From NCBI RefSeq assembly GCF_900109345.1, contig NZ_FNZN01000001.1, positions 565,883 through 629,882 of the forward strand: a stretch of 64,000 bases of DNA. The letters run 5' to 3'. The notes under the pieces were generated by a model that saw only the letters and a program-made list of their open reading frames with translations, made no database searches and was not told where the DNA came from. The DNA comes from Maribacter orientalis. GTDB taxonomy: Bacteria; Bacteroidota; Bacteroidia; Flavobacteriales; Flavobacteriaceae. Below, piece after piece: positions 39,260 to 46,452 of the stretch. Position numbers and translations under genes: made by a program. Every line of letters begins with the position of its first letter. Position 1 is the stretch's first letter.

Positions 39260-39584
39260 TTTATACGTTTACCTAAAGATTAAACATTTTTATAAATGTT
39301 ACATACTTTATTACCGGTAACTAATAACCAATCTGGTTTCGTGAATATTAGCTGTGTGTAATTTTTTAGACCACTTATTTCTGTTTTATACTCAAAATGA
39401 TTTTCACCTATTTCTATTATTTTCATTAGTAATGAATCTCGTTTAAGATGTTAAAATAAGAATTTAACGAATGATAAAAAGTATTTTCAATGAAATTAAA
39501 TGGTAGTTGTATCTACGTTTTTTTACCGGAAGGGTTTTGTATATAAGTGTAGGTAAACCATATAGATTTCAATAAAAAACAACT
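39260..39584. other. Intergenic stretch in the accessory block, one possible 48-codon gene
   Basis: Between the Ere-like and propeller genes. The only coding candidate is a 48-residue minus-strand frame (39280-39426), entered separately. The rest is AT-rich with no recognisable terminator or promoter. Confidence 0.5.
39280..39426 (-). CDS. Possible small protein, 48 residues
   Basis: ATG 39426 to TAA 39280. The translation starts MKIIEIGENHFEYKTEISGL and ends DWLLVTGNKVCNIYKNV; it is free of low-complexity runs and looks protein-like, with the frame also open for eight codons upstream. It may be a real small gene or the leftover of a longer one. No family is recognised, and no clear ribosome binding site is present. 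Confidence 0.3.
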   Translation of the reverse strand: MKIIEIGENHFEYKTEISGLKNYTQLIFTKPDWLLVTGNKVCNIYKNV

Positions 39585-40718
39585 TTACCAAGGTCCATTT
39601 TTGGAAATGCTATAAAAGGAATCACCTTTATAACGAAAGAGCCCCATGTACCCTCCTAACCATAAATTTCCTTGTCTATCTTCAAAAATGTCTTGTATTG
39701 CACCGCTGGTAAGACCATCTTTTTCATCAAAATTAGTTAGTGAATTACTATTATAACAATATATTCCGAAATTCTCGATAGGGAACCATATTTGACCAGC
39801 CTTATCTTCATACAAGCTCCAAACTTCAGTGCCACTTTCTCTTTCTTTTGTTGCCAGGCGAGTGAAGGTTTTTCCATTCCAAAAACAAACACCATTATAA
39901 TGTGTGGCAAACCAAATATTACCAATCTTATCTTCTAAAATATCATTCACGGCATTATTACATAATCCATCTTTTTCTGATAAATTGGTTAATGATTTTC
40001 CATTATAAATATATGCTCCACCATTAGTGCCAAACCACATATTACCTTTTCGGTCTTGCATAATGCTATGTACAATTTTTGAGCTTGTTACTCCTCTATT
40101 GAAATCGGGTTTAGACTCTGGTAGTATAAATGGGGTGAATTTTTTACCATCGAAAAGACTAACACCTTGCAAAGTGCCAATCCATAGTAAACCCGCATTG
40201 TCTATCGTCATACTCCAAATATCATTATTTAAAAGACCATTTTTTTCAGTATAATTAGTGAAAGATTCCCCGTCATACTTTGTTAATCCGCTATTGGTGC
40301 CAAACCATAGATTTTCATTTTCATCTTGAATAATACCACGAACTGCAACACCGCCAAAACCGTCATTTATTGAGAAATACTCAAGCTTTTCTCCATTATA
40401 TCGGGCAACACCATCTCCATTGGTTCCAAACCAAAGATGTCCATTTTTAGCTTGAAATATTCTTCGCACGAATTGACTTACTTGCAAAGCTGGGTCTGGA
40501 ATGGAATCTATATAAGGAAATTGGTAGGTATAGTTTGAATTTGTAATAGCTGAATCAGAGGTTTCGCTTTTAATTTCTTTAAGATCTATAGCATTTTCTG
40601 AGGTCTTACTCTTTTTATTTTGACCACTACATGAAATAATAAAAATAAAGAGAAGCAAATAAATTCTAAAACTTATTTGAATTCCTTTTTTTGCTGTCGT
40701 TATTTTGGTGTTGTACAT
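39585..40718 (-). CDS. Stand-alone two-component-regulator-propeller lipoprotein
   Basis: 377 residues. Signal of a lipoprotein (LLLFIFIISCSGQ; lipidated Cys near residue 31), a low-complexity linker, then seven repeats of the propeller type (LWFGTNGDGVARYNG, LWFGTNSGLTKYDG, LWIGTLQGVSLFDG, MWFGTNGGAYIYNG, IWFATHYNGVCFWNG, IWFPIENFGIYCYN, LWLGGYMGLFRYKG), enough for a closed seven-blade propeller. In hybrid two-component systems such propellers precede a sensor kinase, but here the protein ends after the last blade, so it is a secreted single-propeller sensor or binding protein. No partner kinase is close. Confidence 0.82.
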   Translation of the reverse strand: MYNTKITTAKKGIQISFRIYLLLFIFIISCSGQNKKSKTSENAIDLKEIKSETSDSAITNSNYTYQFPYIDSIPDPALQVSQFVRRIFQAKNGHLWFGTNGDGVARYNGEKLEYFSINDGFGGVAVRGIIQDENENLWFGTNSGLTKYDGESFTNYTEKNGLLNNDIWSMTIDNAGLLWIGTLQGVSLFDGKKFTPFILPESKPDFNRGVTSSKIVHSIMQDRKGNMWFGTNGGAYIYNGKSLTNLSEKDGLCNNAVNDILEDKIGNIWFATHYNGVCFWNGKTFTRLATKERESGTEVWSLYEDKAGQIWFPIENFGIYCYNSNSLTNFDEKDGLTSGAIQDIFEDRQGNLWLGGYMGLFRYKGDSFYSISKNGPW

Positions 40719-40731
40719 TTTTTAGAGTTTT

Positions 40732-41085
40732 TTAATCCAAAATGTTCTTATTACTTTTTAATATGTCCTCAATCAGTTTGGCTTGACCCTCGAAATTCCC
40801 AGGATTGTTGTAAAGAGTATTTAGCTCCGCAGCACTGATTTTATTTTGAAGGGACATGATACTATTATGATTCTTCTCAGAAAAATAAACCTCTTGTTTG
40901 TAAAATATTTGCTTTGAAATATTAATTCGGAGCGTACCGTCGTAGATAAATTTAACTACTAGATTATTTTTCCAATAGTCGTTATAAACTTCCCTAACAT
41001 GAGAATATTCAGGCATTTTTTCAAACCTGAATTCATCTACCAAAAAATGAAAAACCTTTTCTAAATCCTCTTCAATAACTGCCAT
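40732..41085 (-). CDS. Hypothetical cytoplasmic protein
   Basis: 117 residues without signal peptide or membrane segment, acidic, with FHFLVDEFRFEKMPEYSHV and VVKFIYDGTLRINISKQ suggesting an alpha/beta fold. No family recognised. It lies 13 bp upstream of the propeller lipoprotein gene on the same strand and may be co-transcribed. The composition and size are like those of small immunity or accessory proteins, but that is a guess. Confidence 0.62.
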   Translation of the reverse strand: MAVIEEDLEKVFHFLVDEFRFEKMPEYSHVREVYNDYWKNNLVVKFIYDGTLRINISKQIFYKQEVYFSEKNHNSIMSLQNKISAAELNTLYNNPGNFEGQAKLIEDILKSNKNILD

Positions 41086-41164
41086 AGGTTATTTCTAATA
41101 GCTATTTGTACACTAAAAATAGTGCTAAAGACGCTATGTTTTACAAATTGTAAATCGAAGCACT

Positions 41165-41890
41165 TTAATCCTTCCAATTTTGAAGTCTGTCGAGATATAA
41201 ATAGCTTTCAACAAATTTCCTATGTTCGGTATTGGTCATTTTTTCTAATAAATTCAATGCCGAAAATGTTGCTTGCTAAATTTCCGTTCGAAGAGCTGAA
41301 TTTACCATCTTCCACAAAAGTCACTAAACTATCGTTTTGTACTTTTAAATTTGGATAATCTTTTTGTAATTGCGTTCCACCTCCAATCCACGTAACAATT
41401 TTATATTCATCTGCGATACCAGATTTTCCTATTAATTGAGCTCTGGCGCAATTACTTACGGTATATATGGTTTCCTCATTCTTTATAAAATCAACAATCC
41501 TTTCATTATGAACTTGTGCATACATATCGTAAGCACTGGGTGCAAATAAGGCGTTTAATTTTGGGCAATTATCAAAAGTGTAATCCTGAACAAAATGCAT
41601 TCCTTCCTCTGTGGAGGTGGCATTTTTAGTTTCAGCTATCGACACTACATTGAAAAGTTGTTTCCCCTGTTCTGAAGGTTTTGAAAATACATCAGATGTT
41701 GCGATAACTTCGCTTTGTAACACTCCGTTATCCATTAAAAGGCCAATCGTAGGTAAGTCTGAATTAAAAGGCTTTTTGTACTTTGTTAATGTGTCAGATA
41801 CAATTTCATTTTGATTAACTATAATCGTTTCATTTGTTGTATTTTTTTGTCGGTATTGTAACTAATTGTACTACTTATAAAATCAGTCAT
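41165..41890 (-). pseudogene. DJ-1/PfpI-family gene disrupted by two frameshifts
   Basis: The longest intact part, 41220-41735, codes 171 residues of a DJ-1/PfpI domain (LNALFAPSAYDMYAQVHNER, VSNCARAQLIGKSGIADEY with the nucleophile Cys, GGGTQLQKDYPNLKV, VTFVEDGKFSSSNGNLAS). Two features show that it is broken. Upstream of its ATG the frame continues with PTIGLLMDNGVLQSEVIATS, the conserved first strand, to a stop, with no start codon; a single A missing from the run at 41842-41848 would join it to ATG 41890. Downstream, after EFI at about 41250, the +1 frame gives LEKMTNTEHRKFVESYLYL and continues to TAA 41165, the family's usual C terminus. Either a decayed gene or sequencing errors. Confidence 0.7.
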
Positions 41891-41951
41891 GTATATAGGC
41901 TGTTCTTCATATGTTTTATTTATTTTTCAGACTTTTCCATTTCGTAGGAAA

Positions 41952-42122
41952 CTAGACCATCTCACCGATAATTTTGTCTGATTTGATTAATTCGGTAATC
42001 GAATTTTTTAAAAGAATTACATCATTGGTTAGGGGTTGGTCCTGATAGATATCGAGATGAATTACATTGGTTAGTATATAACGTTGGCGATTTCGAAGGT
42101 CGATAAGTATTATGCCAACCAA
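41952..42122 (-). CDS. Possible small protein, 56 residues, in accessory block
   Basis: A minus-strand frame from TTG 42122 to TAG 41952. The last 40 codons look protein-like (LTNVIHLDIYQDQPLTND, then ITELIKSDKIIGEMV) and contain two related segments, LTNVIHL and LTNDVILL, encoded by a 16-bp near-repeat. The first codons run through a DNA inverted-repeat half-site, so the true start, if any, is unclear. No family recognised; could be a gene remnant. Confidence 0.28.
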   Translation of the reverse strand: MVGIILIDLRNRQRYILTNVIHLDIYQDQPLTNDVILLKNSITELIKSDKIIGEMV

Positions 42123-42172
42123 AATCTTTTATTTTACTGATGTTTCGCTTATTTTTCATATGCAGTGTTGGC
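42114..42172. repeat. attC-like inverted repeat, downstream of the DUF6544 gene
   Basis: GCCAAC at 42114-42119 and GTTGGC at 42167-42172 close a 59-bp imperfect hairpin. The last codons and stop of the DUF6544 gene (42149) lie inside it. On the minus strand it begins GCCAACACTGCATATGAAAA, a form I recall flanking accessory genes in Bacteroidota. It resembles integron attC sites but does not match the strict RYYYAAC/GTTRRRY cores. Confidence 0.5.
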
Positions 42173-43273
42173 TACTGGCATTTCTTTCACATTGTACTGA
42201 ATGTCTGTTATTTTTAATTTTAACCAAGTCCATGTACCAGTCTCCAATTCCCAACTTGCTTCACATTCAACAGGTATTTTTATTCCATTCCGTTCTTCTA
42301 ATTTTGTTACAAACACAGTCCATTCAGTAGGTTTGATTGCATTTGAATCTAGGTAACGCATTGCCACGAATTTTTCAAAATTTCCGTCTTTATCAAAATG
42401 AAATACGCCTGAACCTTTAGTTCCTTTATATTCCATTGTTGCTATGGCAGAATAGTCGTCTATGGTTTTCCACGTTATGTATTTACTCAAAGATGCTGAA
42501 GGAAACCAAACTATTTCCGCCAAATATCGTTGTAAAGTGGCTTGGTTTGTCTTTTCGTCGTTTTTTGAATTTACAATAGGAAAAAGAGAGAGAAGTTTAA
42601 TTATCATTTCTCCTTTACCATCTTCAAATTTGTCTCTTCCTACTATACTCAATATTGAGCCCATTTCAATATTAATATTCCAATTGAACGTTGGCGGTTG
42701 AATAGTAAAATATTGTTCTGCTGTACCATTATTCCAACTTGTTTGTTCAGGTTTCATTTTGAGCTGTATTTCTTGGATCAAATACACATTAGAAATCAAT
42801 TGTTTACCGATTATTCCACTATTAGTCAACCATTTTTGAACAATTGGTGGTAAGTCAAGCAATTCTTTTTCGGTTACAATTTTTTGGTTTTTGAGCTGTG
42901 AATTTTCAAATAGAGTTATTCTTTCTCGTTTGATTTTATCCTTAAAGTTGAAACTTGAATATCCAATAATTGTCGCTAATAGAATAATTACGTTTGCTAT
43001 TGTACCAAATTTTGCGTCAGACCAATAGTTAAAAATCAGCATCTGCGAAATTATCACAGCTAAAAAACCGTTTAACCACCAATAATCGGAATGAACAAGA
43101 ATAAAAATGATTGTAATAGCAAAAAGTAGAAATGTGAAGAACCAAAGTATTCCGTAAATTTTTGAAATCGGTTGTGAAATAGCATTAAATTCAGAAATAT
43201 CAAATGCTTTGAAAAATCCGAATAAATGGATAATCCCGTGTATTCCTATCAATATGGTTAAAGCTATTCGCAT
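42149..43273 (-). CDS. DUF6544 (formerly DUF6920) family membrane protein
   Basis: 374 residues. Three to four N-terminal membrane helices (LTILIGIHGIIHLFGFF, ILWFFTFLLFAITIIFILV, FLAVIISQMLIFNYW and one more) are followed by a soluble domain with the landmarks I associate with DUF6544/DUF6920: LPPIVQKWLTNSGIIGK, FTIQPPTFNWN, LQRYLAEIVWFPSASL and IPVECEASWELETGTW. The family role is unknown. Both ends of the gene are bounded by roughly 60-bp inverted repeats (42114-42172 and 43406-43468) that look like cassette boundaries. Confidence 0.78.
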   Translation of the reverse strand: MRIALTILIGIHGIIHLFGFFKAFDISEFNAISQPISKIYGILWFFTFLLFAITIIFILVHSDYWWLNGFLAVIISQMLIFNYWSDAKFGTIANVIILLATIIGYSSFNFKDKIKRERITLFENSQLKNQKIVTEKELLDLPPIVQKWLTNSGIIGKQLISNVYLIQEIQLKMKPEQTSWNNGTAEQYFTIQPPTFNWNINIEMGSILSIVGRDKFEDGKGEMIIKLLSLFPIVNSKNDEKTNQATLQRYLAEIVWFPSASLSKYITWKTIDDYSAIATMEYKGTKGSGVFHFDKDGNFEKFVAMRYLDSNAIKPTEWTVFVTKLEERNGIKIPVECEASWELETGTWTWLKLKITDIQYNVKEMPVANTAYEK

Positions 43274-43373
43274 TGTTTTTCTGATTGTGGCTAAAGCTTA
43301 TTTTTTTGGCCTAAAGTTTCTTTTCGGTAAGGGAGGGTTTTGTTTTTATCTTTTTCATTTTAAAACCCAAATC

Positions 43374-43397
43374 CCATCCCGATAATTATCGGGGTGG
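43374..43397. repeat. Hairpin sharing the core of the icd terminator
   Basis: CCATCCCGATAA / TTATCGGGGTGG, one wobble pair on the plus-strand transcript. The core CGATAATTATCG also occurs in the icd terminator at 14408-14419. No T-run on either side, so this copy is probably not an intrinsic terminator. Confidence 0.5.
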
Positions 43398-43405
43398 GGC
43401 ACTTA

Positions 43406-43468
43406 GTTAACAAACCCAGACCATTAAATTTAGCTCTTTTTACCCTAATTGCTATGGGTATTGTTAGC
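43406..43468. repeat. attC-like inverted repeat, upstream of the DUF6544 gene
   Basis: GTTAAC at 43406-43411 and GTTAGC at 43463-43468 bound a 63-bp imperfect inverted repeat in which TAACAAACCCAGA pairs with TATGGGTATTGTTA, leaving an extra base unpaired. Extrahelical bases are a feature of integron attC sites. It starts 9 bp after the stop of the 43478-43681 frame on the minus strand. Confidence 0.48.
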
Positions 43469-43477
43469 TGTAGTTTT

Positions 43478-43681
43478 TTATTTTTCTTTGATATTGCTAT
43501 TATAAATTTCAATAATCAGATTGGCCAACAATTCTGGGTTTTGATAACATATGCCGTGACTGTATTTTAGTAACAAGATAATTCTACTGTTTTCATCGTC
43601 CTTTATCAAATCCGAGAAATGCTTTATTCTAAAATTATCATATTCTTTCCACCAAGGCTTAAAATGGAAAATGATATACAA
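43478..43681 (-). pseudogene. Possible C-terminal remnant of a hydrolase-like gene
   Basis: 67 codons opening at a TTG. The sequence HFKPWWKEYDNFRIKHF, then LLLKYSHGICYQNPELLANL near the end reads like the last part of a larger protein; SHGICYQNPELLANLII resembles the histidine-bearing C terminus of alpha/beta hydrolases. The frame starts right after the GNAT gene, with no room for the missing N-terminal part. Unverified; it may also be a small independent gene. Confidence 0.35.
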
Positions 43682-43710
43682 AATGAAGTGTAAAGTTATT
43701 GAGCGTAGAC

Positions 43711-44160
43711 TTAAAGTAATTTTTTAAAACACACGCTATTTTCTACATACTCATAAGGTGGGTAGTTCGATATAATCGTATATCTATTCTTTTTATACAG
43801 GGCAATAGCTTCAGGTTGCCGTAATCCGGTTTCTAACACACTAGAGGAATAACTTAATTCCTTGGCCCATACCTCAAGTTCATTTAAAATTTTAGAGGCA
43901 ATACTTTTCCCACGATGGCCTGGTAGTACAAACATCCGTTTTACTTCAATGGTAGTTTCATCAAAAGCTTTAAAAGCGCCACATGCCACAGGTATGTCAT
44001 CTAAGTAATATACCACACAATGTTTGAGCTGTATAATGCCATTAAATTGAGCGTAAAACGCATTATCCTCCCCATCACGTTGCGCTAAATTCTCATCTAG
44101 CAAAACGACCAAAGCTTTAAAATCTTTATCAGTACTTGTAGTTCTTTTTAGTAGCTCCAT
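43711..44160 (-). CDS. GNAT family N-acetyltransferase
   Basis: 149 residues. Acetyl-CoA-binding signature in VKRMFVLPGHRGKSIASKILNEL near residue 74 and ETGLRQPEAIALYKKNRYTII near 112. It belongs to the group that includes N-acetylglutamate- or amine-acetylating enzymes, with the acceptor unknown. Its stop is at the edge of the accessory block and its start lies 15 bp from the end of the nucleotidase-phosphoesterase gene on the same strand. Confidence 0.87.
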   Translation of the reverse strand: MELLKRTTSTDKDFKALVVLLDENLAQRDGEDNAFYAQFNGIIQLKHCVVYYLDDIPVACGAFKAFDETTIEVKRMFVLPGHRGKSIASKILNELEVWAKELSYSSSVLETGLRQPEAIALYKKNRYTIISNYPPYEYVENSVCFKKLL

Positions 44161-44175
44161 ACACTAGTCTAAAAG

Positions 44176-45084
44176 TTAGACTTTTATTGTATAACCATGA
44201 GAGGAGTTGCCTGTATTATCGAAGTAAAAATCGATTCTGCCTAAATTCACACCATAACAACCTACTTGGTTTACCAAAACTTCGCGGCCGGTCGAATTGG
44301 TAACCACTGTTGGTTTTTCTAAAAATGTATGTGTGTGACCACCAATAATTAAATCGGTATACTTGGTTTTTTTGGCTAGTTTTAAATCGTCCGGTTTTTC
44401 AGCAAAATCATATTCGTATCCTAAATGTGAGAGGCAAATAACCAAATCACATTTTTCTACTTCTTTTAGCTTGGTTTCCATATCGGTGGCCATTTCGAAA
44501 GGGTCAAGATATTGGGTTTCTTTATAGAGTTTTTTTGTAACCAATCCGTGTAGTTGAATACCTAAACCATAAACGCCGATTTTTACTCCATCTTTGTAAT
44601 AAATCTTATACGGTTGTGTAAAGCCATTTAAATCAGTATTGGTAAAATCGTAATTAGCGCTTAAGAAATTAAATTTAGCATAAGGCATTTGGGCTAGGAG
44701 TCCGTCCAAACCATTGTCAAAATCATGATTGCCAAGTGTAGTTGCATCATAATTGAGCATACTCATAAGCTTAAATTCTAGTTCACCACCATAAAAATTG
44801 AAATACGGCGTACCTTGAAAAATATCACCGGCATCAAAAAGTAGGGTATGGGGATTCTCTTTTCGAATACTATCTACCAAACCAGCTCTTCTGGCCAAAC
44901 CGCCTAAACCAGGAAAATCGGCATGATCATTTGGGAAGGCATCTATATGGCTATGAACATCATTGGTATGTAAAATAGTGATATGTTTCTTAGCCTGTGC
45001 CGCACACGAATTAAGACTTAATCCGCCAAGGGTCAATAAACTTGAAGATGCTGCGGTATTTCGTATAAATTTTCTTCTTTCCAT
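44176..45084 (-). CDS. 5'-nucleotidase-type metallophosphoesterase (N-terminal domain protein)
   Basis: 302 residues. An N-terminal twin-arginine-like signal (RRKFIRNTAASSSLL) precedes the calcineurin-like metallophosphoesterase domain of the UshA family: ILHTNDVHSHID, LLFDAGDIFQG, TLGNHDFDNGLD, CLSHLGYEYD and GGHTHTFLE, giving all metal ligands. It ends after this domain. The substrate-binding C-terminal domain normally fused to it is encoded by the adjacent gene, so the pair probably forms a two-chain nucleotidase. Confidence 0.92.
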   Translation of the reverse strand: MERRKFIRNTAASSSLLTLGGLSLNSCAAQAKKHITILHTNDVHSHIDAFPNDHADFPGLGGLARRAGLVDSIRKENPHTLLFDAGDIFQGTPYFNFYGGELEFKLMSMLNYDATTLGNHDFDNGLDGLLAQMPYAKFNFLSANYDFTNTDLNGFTQPYKIYYKDGVKIGVYGLGIQLHGLVTKKLYKETQYLDPFEMATDMETKLKEVEKCDLVICLSHLGYEYDFAEKPDDLKLAKKTKYTDLIIGGHTHTFLEKPTVVTNSTGREVLVNQVGCYGVNLGRIDFYFDNTGNSSHGYTIKV

Positions 45085-45085
45085 A

Positions 45086-45871
45086 TTATTGCAGTTGATA
45101 ATATCTTAGGTCTACTTTAGGTGATAGGGTATCTACTTTAGAAAAGAAATCTATCATTGCATTTCGAATCTTATAATCGGTCTCGGTTTTAGAAACAGCC
45201 TCTTTAAAAAAGTCCATATTATCGCCACCGGTTACCAAGTAATCTGAGGTAGCTACAAAATAGGTTTTATTCATATCTATCGGCTTGCCGCCAATAGTAA
45301 AAGTGTTTACGGTATTGTCTTTGTTCAAGATTAATTGTATACCAGATACTGGGTGTGCTCGCTTTGCTTTTATAAGATATTCAACCATTTTTAAAAGAGA
45401 TTCAGCTTTTAATTCTACTACAACCACAGAATTTTCAAAGGGCATAACCTCGTATGCGGTTCTTGCTGTAACGTCTCCTGTAGATATGATAGCACGTATA
45501 CCACCATGGTTTAGTAAAACAAAGTCAATTGTATTGCCCGTTCGCTTTTCGAATATAGGATTCGTTTCACTCATGACAATATCGGCCATAAGATTGCCCG
45601 CCGTTGTATTCAATTTACCATCTATTTTTGAAATAGTATATGGGGCATAGGCTATAGTACTATCAAGAACTTGTTCTACACGATCATGATAAGGGGTAAT
45701 AAAAACTTTAATACTATCGACAAGAGTATAATTGCTATCGATAGCTATTTGTTTGCCAGTTAATTCGGTTAGGTGTTTTGCTTCTTTCTTACAGGAGCCT
45801 AAAATCAATAATGTTGTAAATATAACAAAATGTTTTATTTTTAAAATACCAAAGTGTTTTAACTTCGCCAT
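45086..45871 (-). CDS. 5'-nucleotidase C-terminal domain lipoprotein
   Basis: 261 residues. Lipoprotein signal (VIFTTLLILGSCKK) followed by a stand-alone UshA-type C-terminal domain: TAGNLMADIVMSE, FVLLNHGGIRAIISTGDVTA, AYEVMPFENSVVVVEL and TSDYLVTGGDNMDFF, which bind the adenine ring in UshA. The metallophosphoesterase gene follows 1 bp downstream on the same strand. Membrane anchoring of only this half is unusual. Divergent from the DUF6913 gene, sharing a 45-bp region with a 20-bp palindrome. Confidence 0.9.
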   Translation of the reverse strand: MAKLKHFGILKIKHFVIFTTLLILGSCKKEAKHLTELTGKQIAIDSNYTLVDSIKVFITPYHDRVEQVLDSTIAYAPYTISKIDGKLNTTAGNLMADIVMSETNPIFEKRTGNTIDFVLLNHGGIRAIISTGDVTARTAYEVMPFENSVVVVELKAESLLKMVEYLIKAKRAHPVSGIQLILNKDNTVNTFTIGGKPIDMNKTYFVATSDYLVTGGDNMDFFKEAVSKTETDYKIRNAMIDFFSKVDTLSPKVDLRYYQLQ

Positions 45872-45890
45872 AGAGTTGCAGGGATATTAT

Positions 45891-45910
45891 TTACATTTGT
45901 GTAAATGTAA
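45891..45910. promoter_or_regulatory. Perfect 8-4-8 palindrome between divergent genes; possible operator
   Basis: TTACATTT-GTGT-AAATGTAA. TACATTTG inside it (45892-45899) is also a plus-strand -7 box match, with the DUF6913 ATG 18 nt downstream, so a repressor binding here would cover the start region. Confidence 0.45.
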
Positions 45911-45916
45911 AAATAC

Positions 45917-46450
45917 ATGTTTTTAAAAGGAATTAAGGACAAGTTTAAACGAAAATCTGGCCGTACGCTATTAAAACAATTGGTGGTAACTCCACCACCT
46001 GTAACGCGTGAGAGTAAGGGTATACGTTCATTAGGTTGTATTGTAGATTTGGATAAATTCGATAAATCAGAGCTGTTTTTTCAGTTTCAAGAAGAGTTTT
46101 CGTTGCAACCAAATGCGGTAAAAATTATAGGATATAAGCGTTTTTATGATAAGAATTCGCCCTATTCAACACCTGTATTTTCTGATAAAGATTTAGGGTG
46201 GAACGGTGAAATACAAAATAGTTATGCTCTTGAGTTTTTAGGTAGGGAATACGACCTATTAGTAAATTATTATGACGAGGATAGTCTTTTGTTGAATTTA
46301 ATGTCAGCAAAGACAAAAGCGCGTTTAAAAGTAGGTTTTAAAGAAGTTGGGCCTACTTATAACGATTTAATATTAGATACGCCGTTAAAGGACTTTCAGT
46401 TGTTTAAAAAAGAATTGAAAAAGTACTTGGGTATTTTTAAAGAGATTTAA
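45917..46450 (+). CDS. DUF6913 family protein
   Basis: 177 residues, cytoplasmic, basic N terminus ([15 protein letters not shown]). [14 protein letters not shown] near residue 34, [23 protein letters not shown] and [23 protein letters not shown] match a conserved flavobacterial family I recognise as DUF6913, usually next to dapA. No catalytic motif. dapA follows two bases after its stop, suggesting co-transcription and a link to the DAP pathway that remains to be shown. Confidence 0.78.
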   Translation: MFLKGIKDKFKRKSGRTLLKQLVVTPPPVTRESKGIRSLGCIVDLDKFDKSELFFQFQEEFSLQPNAVKIIGYKRFYDKNSPYSTPVFSDKDLGWNGEIQNSYALEFLGREYDLLVNYYDEDSLLLNLMSAKTKARLKVGFKEVGPTYNDLILDTPLKDFQLFKKELKKYLGIFKEI

Positions 46451-46452
46451 TT

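Noticed and set aside
42114-42172. Calling the inverted repeats true integron attC sites
   Set aside because: The cores do not match RYYYAAC/GTTRRRY strictly and no integrase is visible, so they are reported only as attC-like.
45285-45650. Long open frame on the plus strand across the nucleotidase C-terminal gene
   Set aside because: It is fully antisense to a clear domain protein and its translation has no family features.
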